NCBI GenBank assembly: GCA_032768795.1
Contig: CP136490.1
Coordinates: forward strand, 4,154,001 to 4,218,000
DNA from: Tremella fuciformis
Taxonomy: Eukaryota; Basidiomycota; Tremellomycetes; Tremellales; Tremellaceae
Direction of reading: 5' to 3'
DNA length: 64,000 bases
Shown here one piece after another: positions 46,501-58,333 of this stretch (positions are counted from its first letter, which is position 1; the number at the start of each line of letters is the position of its first letter). Both the position numbers and the translations under genes were made by a program. The notes beneath the pieces are model-generated. The model saw nothing but the letters and a program-made list of their open reading frames with translations, ran no database searches and was not told where the DNA came from.

Positions 46501-49500
46501 ATACTTCAACTTGACAAATTCGTATTTCGAGCCTTTGATGGACCCGTGGAAATTCGACCTCAAAATTACAAGGACTTCTGCCGGGGCCGGCAGTAGTCCT
46601 ATAAACGTCCAACTTTCGGCTACTCAGCGTCTCGAGCTCAATCTCTCCTCCGCGTTCATCGAGCTTGCTATCACAAGCCTGACAGTGTGGAGCAAAGAAG
46701 GGGCAAAGGCTCGCGAGGGTCGGGGTCAAAATGCGCCTTTCCGAGTCCGCAACAAGACCGGTCTGACCTTGCTCTTATGGCCAGAGTCCAATGACCTGAA
46801 CAAGCCGATATCCGGTGTCAAAAGGCTTGATGACGGTGCCGATGTCCCTTGGCGCTTTGAGGACCGCAGACATACCCGTGAAAATGTTTCGGCTTTCCGG
46901 CACAACGCCCTAGGTATTCAACTGCAAGACACGCCTTGGGAGTCTTTAAGAGGGATTTCAGTCGACCGAGAGGGCGAGCATGTTCTTGCTCTTCGTCCTC
47001 GCATCGACAAAGTTTCTCATCATATCATGGCCGAGATTAGATTGGAAAACAACATCAAGGTCATCACCTTCCGCTCGACTTTGAACATCGAGAATCAGAC
47101 GAGCTTGCCAGTGGAGATGATTGTGGTGGACTCTCACGGCAAAGCCTCCGGAGGCGCCATGCGGATCGATCCTGGCCAGGCATGCCCTCTTCCCTTGGAT
47201 GCTGCGTACGATAAGCGCTTCCGCCTACGACCGCTTCGTGGTTTCGGCTTCGACTTTAGCTGGTCGATGCCTCTGCACTGGCGTCAACTCATCTCGCGGC
47301 CCATCCGCCCTATCAGCTGTAAGAATCAGAATCCTAAAGAGTCTGCCTTCTACTTCCAAGCCCAGGCGAACTTCAATGCGAAAGATCCGGCGGCGAGGTG
47401 AGCCTGAGTTTCGCTCTTGATGTTCGTCACTCATGGCAGAATATACCCAAGGATGAGCTTGACGCTTCGGGCACCGGTAGAAATCGAGAACCTGCTGCCC
47501 TTCGACATCAAATACCGCATCCACGACAAGAATACCGGGCTGAGCTCGAAGAGTTATCTGATCAAGGGCGGCTCGAGTCCTCTTCACGATGTTGAGCTGT
47601 CTCACCTCTTGCTGCTGAGTGTAGCTCCAGAGGACACGAGTCTGTACCGCATGTTATTCAAGACTCGAGCTGACAGGTATAGACTTCAAACAGAGTGACT
47701 ACGCCATAATCAACACGGATGATCCTGAATTGCCGATCGAGGATCACTTCCAATTGACGGACGAGCAGGGCCTCAAGCTGATGTTGAAACTTCATTACTT
47801 GCAAGTCTCGCGTTATATTGATCTCCGTTGCTGACCCAAGTAGCACTTTCCCTAATTCGGGCGGTGCCTTCAAGGTCCAGGTGTTCGCTCCATACGTCTT
47901 CATGAATAAGACTGGTCTTCCCTTCGATCTGGCCGTCAAGACTTGGACGGGGGGGCAGAAGCCCGTTGCTGGGCGTGATCTTTTCGCAAGTAAGCATGGC
48001 TGATTCTCATTCAGGCTCGTGCTAAAATACCAGATGACCATAATCGTGAAGCCCCAACTCCGTTCAGTACGTTGGGTGTGTTATTTGAGGTGCCTGCTCA
48101 CATAGCTCAGTGCTCGCCTTCCCGAACGAAGATCGGCGCAACAGGTTGTTCCTCCGCGTGGATGACTGCAAGTGGTCTAGGGTGTGTATTGTGATGTCAT
48201 AAGCAAGTGAGAGGCGCTTACCGTTAGCCTCTTTCCTTTGACACGGTGGGGGCGGACATGCAAGTCGACATGCAGCGTGAAGAGGAGGACAGTGACATCT
48301 ACGTCGGCTTATCATACGCTGAGGGTCTTGGAAAAGCGAGTCAGCGTCGTGGTCCACGCACTCAAGACTGACAATACAGTATAAGCTCACCAAGGTCATA
48401 ACGATCGCTCCCCGCTTCATCATCAAGAACAATATGACGTATCCGCTCAAAGTCCGACAGCAGAACACCGACAGGGCGTTGACGATCGCCCCTAACGATC
48501 ACATTCCACTCCACGAGCTACGACGAGGAGCACCTGCGCAGCTCAGTCTCGCCTTTGATGATGCCAACATGAAATGGTGAGGTGCTTCTGGAATCCCACC
48601 GCTGTGCTGAGTATCACTAGGTCGGCTCCGTTCAGCATTTCGGAAATCGGTCGAACGAATATACGCATGATCCGACAGACCTCTCGTGGCCCTCGAGAGT
48701 ACCTGTCGCGCGTTGAGATCCATATCGAGGGCTCGTCCATCTTCTTATACGTTTCGCGAGAAACCGAACCATGGCCTCTCAAGATACGGAACGATACGGC
48801 CTTAGATCTTCGTTTCCAGCAGACCAGTGACAATGGGCCGTCCGAAGGCTGTGTGCCTCGAGATTTACCTGCTCACGCTTCTGTCGATTATTCTTGGGAT
48901 GCGCCAGCGGCATCCGGCAAAGGGATCCAGCTGGTTCTGGACGGCGTGCCTATACCAAAGACCATCGATATGATGGCTATCGGCTCGCAACCTCCCGTCA
49001 AAGTACCGGTGGGTCAATATATGCTTTGGAAACCAAGCCGCTAATTGTTCAGCCGCGGCAAGCTGGGAAGCGTGCCACCACCATCTCACTCGATATACGA
49101 GCGGAAGGCGGCTCGCAGGTCCTGATTGTCTCGCCATATGTGGAGGAGACGAGCGTCTACAAACCGACAAAGCGGGGCATGGGTGCTATCCGTCGTTCGG
49201 ACAGCACAGACAGTATCAGCACGACATCCTTCGAGCCAACGGCTATCAGTGAACGTCCCAATCTGAGTGTTACAATCGAGTTTGAAGGAATTGGTGTTTC
49301 GGTGATCACCAAACGGCCCGATGAGCTGATCTATCTGTCGCTGCGCGGCCTCAAACTCGGATTTGTGGATTACCCCGGCTACTACGACGCGATGCTGGAC
49401 ATCAAGTGGATCCAAATTGACAACCAGCTCTTTGGCGGCATTTTCCCCATCATTCTCTACCCGACAGTCGTGCCAAAGGATGGCAAGGAGCTGGACTCTC

Positions 49501-51128
49501 ATCCGACTCTGCAGACATCCGTTGCAATCCTCAAGGACAGATCACACGGTGTCCTCTTCGTAAAGTATGCGACCATTCTCCTGCAGGCAATGACCGTGGA
49601 ACTCGACGAAGATTTCCTGTTCGCGTTGCTGGATTTCGTCAAATTCAAGGATGCCTCGTGGAGAGAAGAATCGCAAGACGTGCTGATCGAACATCCAAAG
49701 GAGATACCTGAACCAGACATTTCGTCATCGTCGGGGGATGTGTTCTTCGAGGCATTGCAACTGCAGCCAGTCTCGCTCGAGCTTTCCTTCATGCGTACAG
49801 ACCGAGTCAACGTGGATGAAAAGTCAGTTTCTCGTCATTTGCCAAGTACCCACTGACACGCAGGGTTTCGACCCGCAACCCGTTCTACTACGGTCTGAAT
49901 GCTCTGACTATGGCTTTGGGCAATGTCAACGCTGCGCCTGTCAACTTCCGGGCTTTGTTCCTGGAAAATGTTCGCCTTTCTCTTCCCGCCCTGCAAGAAC
50001 GGGTCGTGCTGCATTACCAAGAGCAGGTCGTCGCCCAGCTCTATCGTGTCCTCGGCTCCGCAGACTTCCTCGGTAATCCCGTTGGCCTGTTCAACAACAT
50101 CAGTTCTGGGGTTTCGGACATCTTTTACGAGCCCTACCAGGGTATGGTGATGCACGGGAACAAGGACATTGGTCTCGGCATCGCTAGAGGAGCGACCAGC
50201 TTTGCCAAGAAGACAGTCTTCGGTATCTCCGACAGCATGTCCAAGTTCACCGGTAGTATCGGCAAAGGGTTGTCTGCAGCCACGCTCGACGCGGAGTACC
50301 AAAGCAAGCGTCGGATGACGCAAAGACGCAACAAGCCCAAGCATGCCTTGTACGGCGTGGCGGCGGGTGCCAGTGCCTTTGCGGACAGTGTGACGAGCGC
50401 ATTCGAGGGCGTGGCGGTGAGCATTGTCCTGTATTCATTGTGCGAATTCTCTAATGCTCCCAGTCGAAACCAATGGAAGGAGCTGAGAAGGGTGGTGCTG
50501 CAGGCTTTGCAAAGGGTGTTGGCAAGGGCTTTGTTGGGTAGGTCAAGCCTTGGTCGCAGAGACGAATTGCTGACTCGAAGGTTGTTTACCAAACCCGTCG
50601 TCGGAGTGATGGACTTTGTCTCGGCGTCGACCGAGGGCATCAGAAATACGACAACCGTTTTCGATCAGCAAGATCTGGATCGAGTGCGGTTGCCCAGGTT
50701 CATAGCATCCGACGGAGTGCTCAGAGTAAGCATCTCGTTTCGCGATGTACCCTGTTCTGACTCGGCAGCCTTTCTCTGCCCGAGAAGCACTCGGTCAATC
50801 TTGGTTGAAGGATCTCGATGCGGGCGCGTATTTCCACGAGTCATATGTGGCGCATCTCGATGTGCCGGGCGATGACGCGGTCGCCATGCTATCGAATCAG
50901 CGGCTGCTATTCGTTCAGCTGCGCAAGCTCAAGGTCATCTGGCAGGTGCCCTTCGAAGAGCTGCAGTCGCTTTCACTCGAGCAGACGGGCATCGCTCTCA
51001 TCCTGAGAGGCGGCACACCTGGGCCTTTCTTACCAATTAACGAGCAGACGGGGAGGGAATGGTTTTTCAAGAACATCGGGAAGGTCGTGGTGGCATACAA
51101 CAAGAGCCACGCGCAGAGGGACGACTGA
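40558..51128 (+). CDS. VPS13: Bridge-like lipid transfer protein Vps13
   Basis: Giant rod that moves phospholipids between membranes at contact sites. ATG 40558 opens MQALKDVALRLLNVYVSPYV; an intron then leads into NLQFHGLHLKKSLLERFGLP, the chorein N-terminus. Next comes DNVQIHVKGIHVRYEDGTN, then HPFAAGITLSEFKAVSTDE. Long repeating-beta-groove segments follow (41.3-46.2 kb, e.g. VIFDEIGVVFDRDQYRDAL). The Vps13 adaptor-binding region is about 46.5-48.9 kb (RVRNKTGLTLLLWP, FRSTLNIENQTSLPVEMIV, LRAPVEIENLLPFDIKYRI). The C-terminal ATG2_C-like part is at 49.9-50.7 kb (DFLGNPVGLFNNISSGVSDI, LYGVAAGASAFADSVTSAFEG) and the PH-like end at 50.8-51.1 kb. Genomic length less about 20 introns predicts roughly 3,100 aa, near the yeast 3,144. 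Confidence 0.93.
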
Positions 51129-51313
51129 GTGCTTGGCGAGGGAGAGTGCATATCTTAGAGACGGTACATATCTTGCATCGATCGATTACCACCTGGTTAT
51201 AGTGCTTGTGCATGTAATGACATCCAAACGATTAGCACCCTCGGCTAATGGAAGGCGGATTTCTAATCGCCCATTAGTAACGAACGCGAAAGTGGAGGTC
51301 GACCCCTACATGA

Positions 51314-51996
51314 TCAGCGTAGCTCTTACGGGGCGAATTTCTGCGGGTGTCCCTGGAACGAAAACGGTAAATGGGGGAATTAAATAAGAAAATTCCGGCC
51401 ATTCTGATTTCATCAGCACAATCCTAATATGCATTGTGTCCTTGCCAAATTGCCTTTCATCAGAGAATAAAGATCTATGCATGAGGCTGATGCATGGAAT
51501 GATCTCTGTAGCAGAACCAATCGCCTACATAGCTACTGCCATACCCTGCCCTATCATTGCACCAAAATGGTTACAATAGCGCAAGTCTGACAAGACTGCA
51601 ATAGGCTTGCCAGGTGGCAGCTGTGACATAGCCCCTGTGACCAGCTTGGCATGCCTATGATCATCTGATCAGCCTAGCATGCCCAACAAGCACTTGCGCA
51701 TCTCTTGATGAAGTGCTTTAGCTTGCAACTAATCAATGTTCTACAGTACATCCGGCTTTGCCGGATGCTTGACCCGTAAGGGCTGCGATGGCTGCGCCGC
51801 TAGGCGCAAGGGGGGGTCTTGGGGGGGTGTCCCACCCCCCCATGTCTAACGGAACCAAAGAACAAGGAATTGCATTAGGTTTTCCAAATTGCCTGAGAAC
51901 CAATAACTTGAATACCTGATTAGAAATTCAGAGCTAAAAAAGAATTGAAATAACGAGCTACGCCCTATCGCGCACTTTCCTGCACGATCTACCTAG
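51314..51996 (+). mobile_element. Non-autonomous Helitron-like element, copy 3
   Basis: Single 683-bp copy, apparently identical to the tandem pair at 6.8-8.2 kb. It starts TCAGCGTAGC after an A and ends CTAG before a T, so the host site reads A|T as expected for Helitron insertion without target duplication. The hairpin before CTAG and the three internal GC-rich hairpins are conserved. It begins 185 bp after the VPS13 stop and ends 19 bp before the DAD4 start codon, on the same strand. It therefore contributes nearly all the sequence immediately upstream of DAD4. No protein-coding capacity is supported. Confidence 0.65.
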
Positions 51997-52015
51997 TTCC
52001 TTCGCAGGCGCAGGC

Positions 52016-52326
52016 ATGGAAAACCCGCACGAGGCCGAGCAGGCCGTCCTGCTAGAGCGCATCATCAAGAACGTCGTGAGTCGGCCATATCGTCACCGCC
52101 TGGTGTGCGCTGACGAGCGCAGGACAAGTGCAACGAGGCCGTCCTGGAGATGAACCACTGCATCAAGGTCGGATGACACCAGCTGTGGGCAGCGGTCGCT
52201 GATTCGTCGTAGGAGTTCCTTGAGTCGTCCACGTCCACGCATGTCGCCGCTCAGCTCTTCTCCAATTACTCGCGCAATGTGACGTACAACCTCGAGGCGG
52301 TCAAGAAGATGCCCAAGCCGGTCTGA
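52016..52326 (+). CDS. DAD4: DASH/Dam1 complex subunit Dad4
   Basis: Kinetochore ring-complex subunit that couples chromosomes to microtubule ends. Three exons: 52016-52075 (MENPHEAEQAVLLERIIKNV), 52123-52167 (DKCNEAVLEMNHCIK) and 52213-52326 (EFLESSTSTHVAAQLFSNYS, RNVTYNLEAVKKMPKPV, TGA). The introns are 47 and 45 nt with GTGAGT and GTCGGA donors and GCAG/GTAG acceptors; the second has a GCTGAT branch. The total is 72 aa, the same as yeast Dad4. The MENPHE opening and the SNY.RNVT.NLEA block are diagnostic. The gene is easily missed because each exon is tiny. The helitron-like element ends 19 bp upstream of ATG, leaving only CTTCGCAGGCGCAGGC-like sequence as native leader. Confidence 0.92.
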
Positions 52327-53283
52327 GCGACGACGAGCCACCGAAGCGACGAGCGCTATGAAGGCGACGGCGGACCTCGTTGCTACCCGAGGGCGGCTTG
52401 TCTCGTCTTGCCCGTCCCCGTCTCCCGAGGCATTTCGTGCGTCGATGTTGTAGATGCGCTTCATCTTCGTCGGCGACGACGACGCGTCATCCGCTGGGTG
52501 AAAGGACCGGCCGGCCGGATACTCCGTCAGTACTCTACATATTGCGGTCCATGTAACTAGTGCGAGCCTTGCGCCCTCACGCCCGAGACTCGGTCTATTG
52601 CCCACCCGAATATCTGTTGAGGTTCGCGGGCCCCGCTGGCCTTCGCTTGCCATACGACCTGCTGACCCGTCTGCTGATAATACTGACCGGCGCTCGTATA
52701 TCTCTGACGAGTACAAGCGAACCTCCTTCCTGTTCAGGCACGTCGGCATGCCACAGCTGTCGCAAGCCATGGCACGCCCGGTGGTCACTGCGCCACGGCG
52801 GTGTCTGTGGCCGGGCCCGGTGGTCGTTGTACAACAGGCGCCCGTCCTGTCGACAAGGTCGAGGTGGTACTGCGCGGCACTTTACGACGAGACGGAGCGG
52901 CTGGGATCGCTAGGCGTGGAGATGCGGCCGCTGACGGCCGTCGACGATCCGCTCACCGTGGCCGACTTCCAACCAAGTCCTCCTGCACCTCGCTACCGAA
53001 TAACATCACCTCGCAGGCTCTCACTCGTGACCTATACTCGTACCATGCATATGTCTTGTTCTTTATTCCAAACCATTCTCGAGCGGATCATCATGGCTAC
53101 AAACACGGAAAGCGCTTCGAGTCCTAAACTATCTGTCGCTGGAGCCGGGTATATAGTTGCAGCGGAGGAGGAAGCGGGAAATGTGGGTCCAAGCGTGGTA
53201 TCCATCGGTACTGGTACAAATGCGGGAAAGAATATGCAGTGTCGATCCACGAGACTGACTACACATGCCCAGCGATTCGCGCG
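52327..53283. other. Unassigned region between DAD4 and NIK1
   Basis: 957 bp, GC-rich, open on both strands for long stretches: plus 52598-53290, and minus 52093-52788, which overlaps DAD4 in antisense. Neither reading has a family signature; the plus ORF also runs 7 bp into the 3' end of NIK1. A segment within it (ALYDETERLGSLGVEMRPL, about 52880-52940) looks protein-like, so a spliced plus-strand gene cannot be excluded. I treat it as convergent 3' sequence with an unproven gene. Confidence 0.3.
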
Positions 53284-56200
53284 CTATTGATTGTTCGAAG
53301 ACGAGCCGGCCTGGGCGAGGACTTGAGCAATATCGAGCGGGAAAGCCCCGATCTCGGCGCGGTCGAGAGTCGTGATGCTCGCTCCGGCACGCTCGACGCT
53401 GCTCATCGTTGACGCGGCAGCCGAGGGATCGCCCATGTACGGCGTGAGCGCGCCTTCCGGTCGAGCTTGCAAGCTGGTCATGTTGACCCCGACGGCGCTG
53501 GGATGCGCACGCGCGATCGCCGCGAGCAGGTCGCCACGACGGAGCGGCTTTGTGAGATAGTCGCTCATGCCTGCGTCGAGACACCGCTCCTTGTCACCGA
53601 TCATGGCATGGGCAGTGAGAGCGATGATCGGTGTCCGAGGCACTCTCTCTTCTTCCTCGTACGTCCTGATCCGGCCAGTGGCTTCCATGCCGCCCATGAC
53701 CGGCATCGAGACGTCCATCAGGATGACATCGTATGGCTGTTTGGCGATCTGCCGACGAGTGTACATGTCGATGGCAATCTCGCCGTTGTCCGCCACGTCA
53801 ATCTTGTGACCAGCGGTCTCGAGCAACTTGACGGCGAGTCGTTGATTCACTACGTTGTCTTCAGCAAGCAAGATGTCCAGGACAATGTCTTTGACACTAT
53901 CGCCGGTCGGGATTTGGTGAGACTCGAGGGCCGGGACCAGGGCGTTTGAGAGCTCGTGCAGGTTGAGGGGCGCGTTGAAGTATGAGTTGATGCCCAGCTC
54001 CAGGCAAGCCTGCACCGGAATCGGCGATGGAACATTGGCTGCCTGTGTCGGCAGACCAAGTAGTCGCCGACGATCCTCGTCAATGTCAATGAGCGGCTGA
54101 GCACCGATCCGTCTGTTCATCTTGCTCGGCACCATGAGAACGATCGGGATGTATCGCAGACCTTCGATCGTGCGCACTTTCTCAGCCTGACATCAGCGTC
54201 TGCTGACGAAAATCATAGCCTACCCACAATTGACAAATCGTCAACGATCATCGTGTCAAATGGCGGGCATCCGGGGCGCCTGACCACCTGCTCTGTCTCT
54301 TCCACTGTGTGTGTGACAACAGGCTGTAAACCCAATTGCGAAATCAAGCCCCGCACGCCGGTCGTGTCGTACATCGTGTCCACCATCAAGATGTAGCGCG
54401 AGCTCCACGGGCTCATCCGCTCGATGATTGTCTCCATCGGGACGTTGAGCATTTGGGCTAGAGTCGTAAAGTAGAATCGACTGCCTTCTCCGTAAACGGA
54501 TTCGACCCAAAGTTTACCGGACATCAGGTTGACCAGACGTTTCGAAATGGTCAAGCCAAGACCGGTACCGCCGTATTTTCGGGTGGTCGAACCATCGGCC
54601 TGGGCAAAGGTGTCAAAGATAACATCAAGCTTTTCTTGTTTGATACCGATTCCAGTGTCGGCGATGCAAAATTCGAGCTCAATATCCTCCCCGCGCATCT
54701 CCTTCAGGCGGCAAGACAGGCCCACGGCACCCTCAGTCGTGAACTTTACAGCGTTCCCGATCAGGTTCGTGATGACCTGTCTGAGCCGAAGGGGATCGCC
54801 GACCAGCTGATCGGGAATTGTGGGATCAATGTCGAATATCAGGTCGAGCTTGTTCTGCGATGCCTTGACGCAGAGTGTTTTGAGCACACTGAAAATAGCC
54901 AGTCGCAGGGAGAACGCGATAGTCTCCATGGTCATTCGACCGGCCTCGACTAGCTATATCAGCGGTGGGAAGTGGTGTGCTTGGGGGACTGACTCTTCGA
55001 GATATCCAAGATATCATCAATGATAGTAAGCAGCGAGCTTGCCAAGCTGGAGACAATCATGAGGTTCTCCCGTTGTTGTCGCGTCAATTCTGTCTCAAGC
55101 GTCAAGACAGTCATGCCGATAATCCCGTTCATGGGAGTCCTGCTGTTTAATATAGATCGCCAAGACAATGGAAAGAACTGACCTGATCTCATGCGACATA
55201 TTCGCCAGGAACTCTGATTTACTCTTGTTTGCGCCTTCGGCTTCTTGCCTCGCCTTGGTGTTTTTCTCGATACTCTCGCGAAGGTTGTACACCATCTGAT
55301 TGATCTTGGTCTTGAGCGAGTCCATCTCTCCTGAAGCTTCGACTGTAATGAATCGAGTGAAGTCACCGTCCGTGGCGGCAGCCGAGATCTGCGCGAAGGC
55401 TCGCACCTGCGATGTCAAGTTGGACGCCATGGTGTTGACGTTCGAGCTGGAATTCAGCATTGCCTCGACCAATCGAAATTGACGAACGTGATCTCCTGCC
55501 ATGTGCCCTCGATGTTGGCAACCTCAGCCTGTACACCGAGCTTTCCTTCTGTTCCCACTTCTCGAGCCACACGAGTCACTTCAGCAGCGAAGATGGCGAG
55601 CTGGTCAATCATATTGTTGATAGTGTTCACCAGGTCGAGGATCTCCCCCGAGACTTTGACTCCGACGACTTTCTGAGTCAGGTCACCGCGCGCGACGGCA
55701 GTCTGCGTGATCAGCTAGACCAAGGCCAATGCCGTGAAGAGACATACTGTAGCATGGGCGATGGTTCGCACTTGCTCCGTAAGGTTGGCAGCCATGACGT
55801 TGACACAATCGGTAAGATCTTTCCATGTTCCAGCGACCCCGGGCACACGGGCTTGACCACCCAGCCGACCATCGGTACCGACCTCTCGAGCGACACTGAC
55901 GGTGAGTTCAGCTCACCGATTTGACGACTACTGACCGTGTAACCTCTGACGAGAAGCTTCGTAGACTGTCAACCATGCCGTTCACGGTAGACTGTATCGC
56001 TTAGCCGTCACGAGCAGCGAGAAATGGGGAGCCTACCTTTAGCTCAAGGATCTCGCCAAAGGCTTCGACGTTGATCTTTCGACTCAAGTCCCCGGCGGCT
56101 ACGGCCGTCGTGCTTGACATGTTCAGCTTGACCCCATCATCTCCCGAAAATAGCACTTACACTTCAGCTAACGATCGCACCTGAGTTGTCAAGTTCAAGG

Positions 56201-58333
56201 CCATCACGTTGACATTATCCGTCAAGATCATCCAAGTCCCCTCGACGTTGGGCACCAGCGCCTGACCACCAAGCTTGCCTTCCGTTCCTACTTCTAGCGA
56301 AACACGAGTAACCTCGGCGGCGAAGACGGTAAGTTGGGCCACCATCTCGTTGACCGTGTTCTTCAGATCCAGAATCTCTCCTTGGACATCTGCGCTGATT
56401 GTTTTGGTGAGGTCGCCTCGAGCTACTGATTTGGTCTACTCAATCAGGTCCAATTCCAGGGTCCAGCAAAGATTACTGACCACCTGAGCGATTTCTCGCA
56501 CTTGCTCCGTGAGGTTTCTGGCCATTTTCTGGCAAATGTCAGCGAAAACCTCAAGCAAATCAAGCGACATACGTTCACGTTGGTCGTGACATCTGCCCAT
56601 ACACCTTCCACGCCCTCGACGACGGCCTGACCACCCAGAATGCCCTGTGTTCCGACTTCCAGCGCAACACGCGTGACCTCCTTCGCGAAAACGGTAAGCT
56701 GCCTGATCATAGAATTGACGGTCTATAGATGAACTCTGTGCCTCAAATGAGAGGGACGCTCACGTTCTTGACAATAGCCATCTCTCCCTCTGCCTCTATT
56801 TCTATCATCTGGCTGAGATCGCCCTGAGTGTCAGCTGAATGCGGTCTTACAACAGCTGACTTGCCCGTGCCACGGCGGTAGTGACTTGTCCAATTGATCG
56901 TACTTGCATTGTTAGAGACTGACACATTCGGTTGACCTAGGATAAGCTTGTAAAGAATCGGGCAAAACCGAACGCACATTGACCGTGAGATCCTTCCAGA
57001 CACCCTCGACATCCGGCACCTCCGCTTGACCACCGAGTTTACCCAAGGAACCGACTTCGAGAGACACTCTGCTGACTTCGTCCGCCAGTGTTCGTAGAGA
57101 AAGCACCTGTCCCTCAGTCCAGCCTCGGCATGGTGGGAAAGAGACTAACCATTCCGTTGACCGTTGTTTTCAGCTCTGCAATCTCGCCGGATGCCTCGAC
57201 GTCGATTGTTTTACTCAAATCTCCTTTGGCTACTGCTGTGGTGACTTTTGCGATGCTTCGCACTTGGTTTGTAAGATTGGCAGCGAGTTTGTTGACGACA
57301 GCAGTGAGCTCTTTCCATGTTCCCTCGACACCGTCAACGACGGCTTGGCCACCGAGTTTGCCTTGCGTCCCGACTTCAAGAGATACACGTTCCACCTCGA
57401 CTGCAAAGTTCTTCAGTCGGTCCACCATAGAGTTGATGATGTCCTTGAGTTCAGTCATGGTGGGTCCTTCGACGGGTACGATGATCTTTTTCGTCAAGTC
57501 TCCGGTGGCCACGGCCTGCGGTCAGCTGTGCCAAGATAAGAAGGCTTATAATTCACCTTGCACACTCGAGCGATATCCTGAACTTGGGCTTTGAGCAATT
57601 CGAGTTCCTTTTCAGCCGATATGCCCGCAGTGTCGCTGCCTCCTCGCCATCCGGCAGCGTGAGGACCGATTGCCATCAGGCTAGCAGCGCCCTGCTGAGA
57701 AGCAGGAGTGGACAGTGAGATCGCTAGGGGATGCGACCGCATACCAGTCGGTGTAAGATCCGAGATAGGTTGGGCACAGGTAGGACAGATGTGAACACCG
57801 CCGGCGTAATCCTCATTATAGATGGGCGGTGTCCATTCGGGTGTCGGGAGCTCAGTGCCCGGTCCTTGCGGAGGATGAGCGGGCGCCGCATGCTCCTGCT
57901 TGGCCGCCGAAGCAGCTCGCTCGGCATCCCATACGCGCTGTCCAAGGAGTTTGACGGCGCGTTCGATCGCCTCCTCGGCATTAGACTTGGGGCCCGAGAA
58001 AGGCGTGAGAACCGAAGTATCGGCGGGCGAGGCCGTCCTCGACCCCTTGTCTGGGAAGGGGAACGAAGGCGATGGGTGCTGTGAAATCTGAGAGAGCAGG
58101 CCGAGCAAGTACGTCTGGAAAGGGTCCGCTCCGACCTCCCGGTCCAGCCTGGGAGAGCCGGCGTGCGCTATCGCCGCCATCTCGGCGACGGAGATGGGAG
58201 GAGGCGTCGTGAGGCCAAGATCCTGGATGGTCGTCGCAAGAACGGACGCGTTGGAATTGAGGCGAGCGCGCTTGGGATGGTGGGGACTGGGCTCGGCTGG
58301 ATGATTAGCTGGACGCTCTTTGAGCGGGGTCAT
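53284..58333 (-). CDS. NIK1: Group III hybrid histidine kinase Nik1/Os-1
   Basis: Cytosolic osmosensor of the fungal HOG pathway and known target through which phenylpyrrole/dicarboximide fungicides act. The ATG chosen, 58333 ([12 protein letters not shown]), is the first true one; upstream in-frame codons lack ATG. A Pro/Ser-rich N-terminus is followed by six HAMP-linker units, each with a GGQA- or GVQA-type block ([18 protein letters not shown], then near 57.0, 56.6, 56.25, 55.85 and 55.5 kb). The H-box [19 protein letters not shown] is split by an intron at about 55.15-55.18 kb. The N, G1 and G2 boxes follow ([34 protein letters not shown]). The receiver holds AEDNVVNQ and [14 protein letters not shown] (phospho-Asp). 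The stop is at 53284-53286. Roughly ten introns. No membrane helix, as expected. Confidence 0.93.

Noticed and set aside
52093..52788. 231-codon minus-strand ORF
   Set aside because: It is antisense to DAD4 and GC-driven; DAD4 on plus matches a known 72-aa family exactly.
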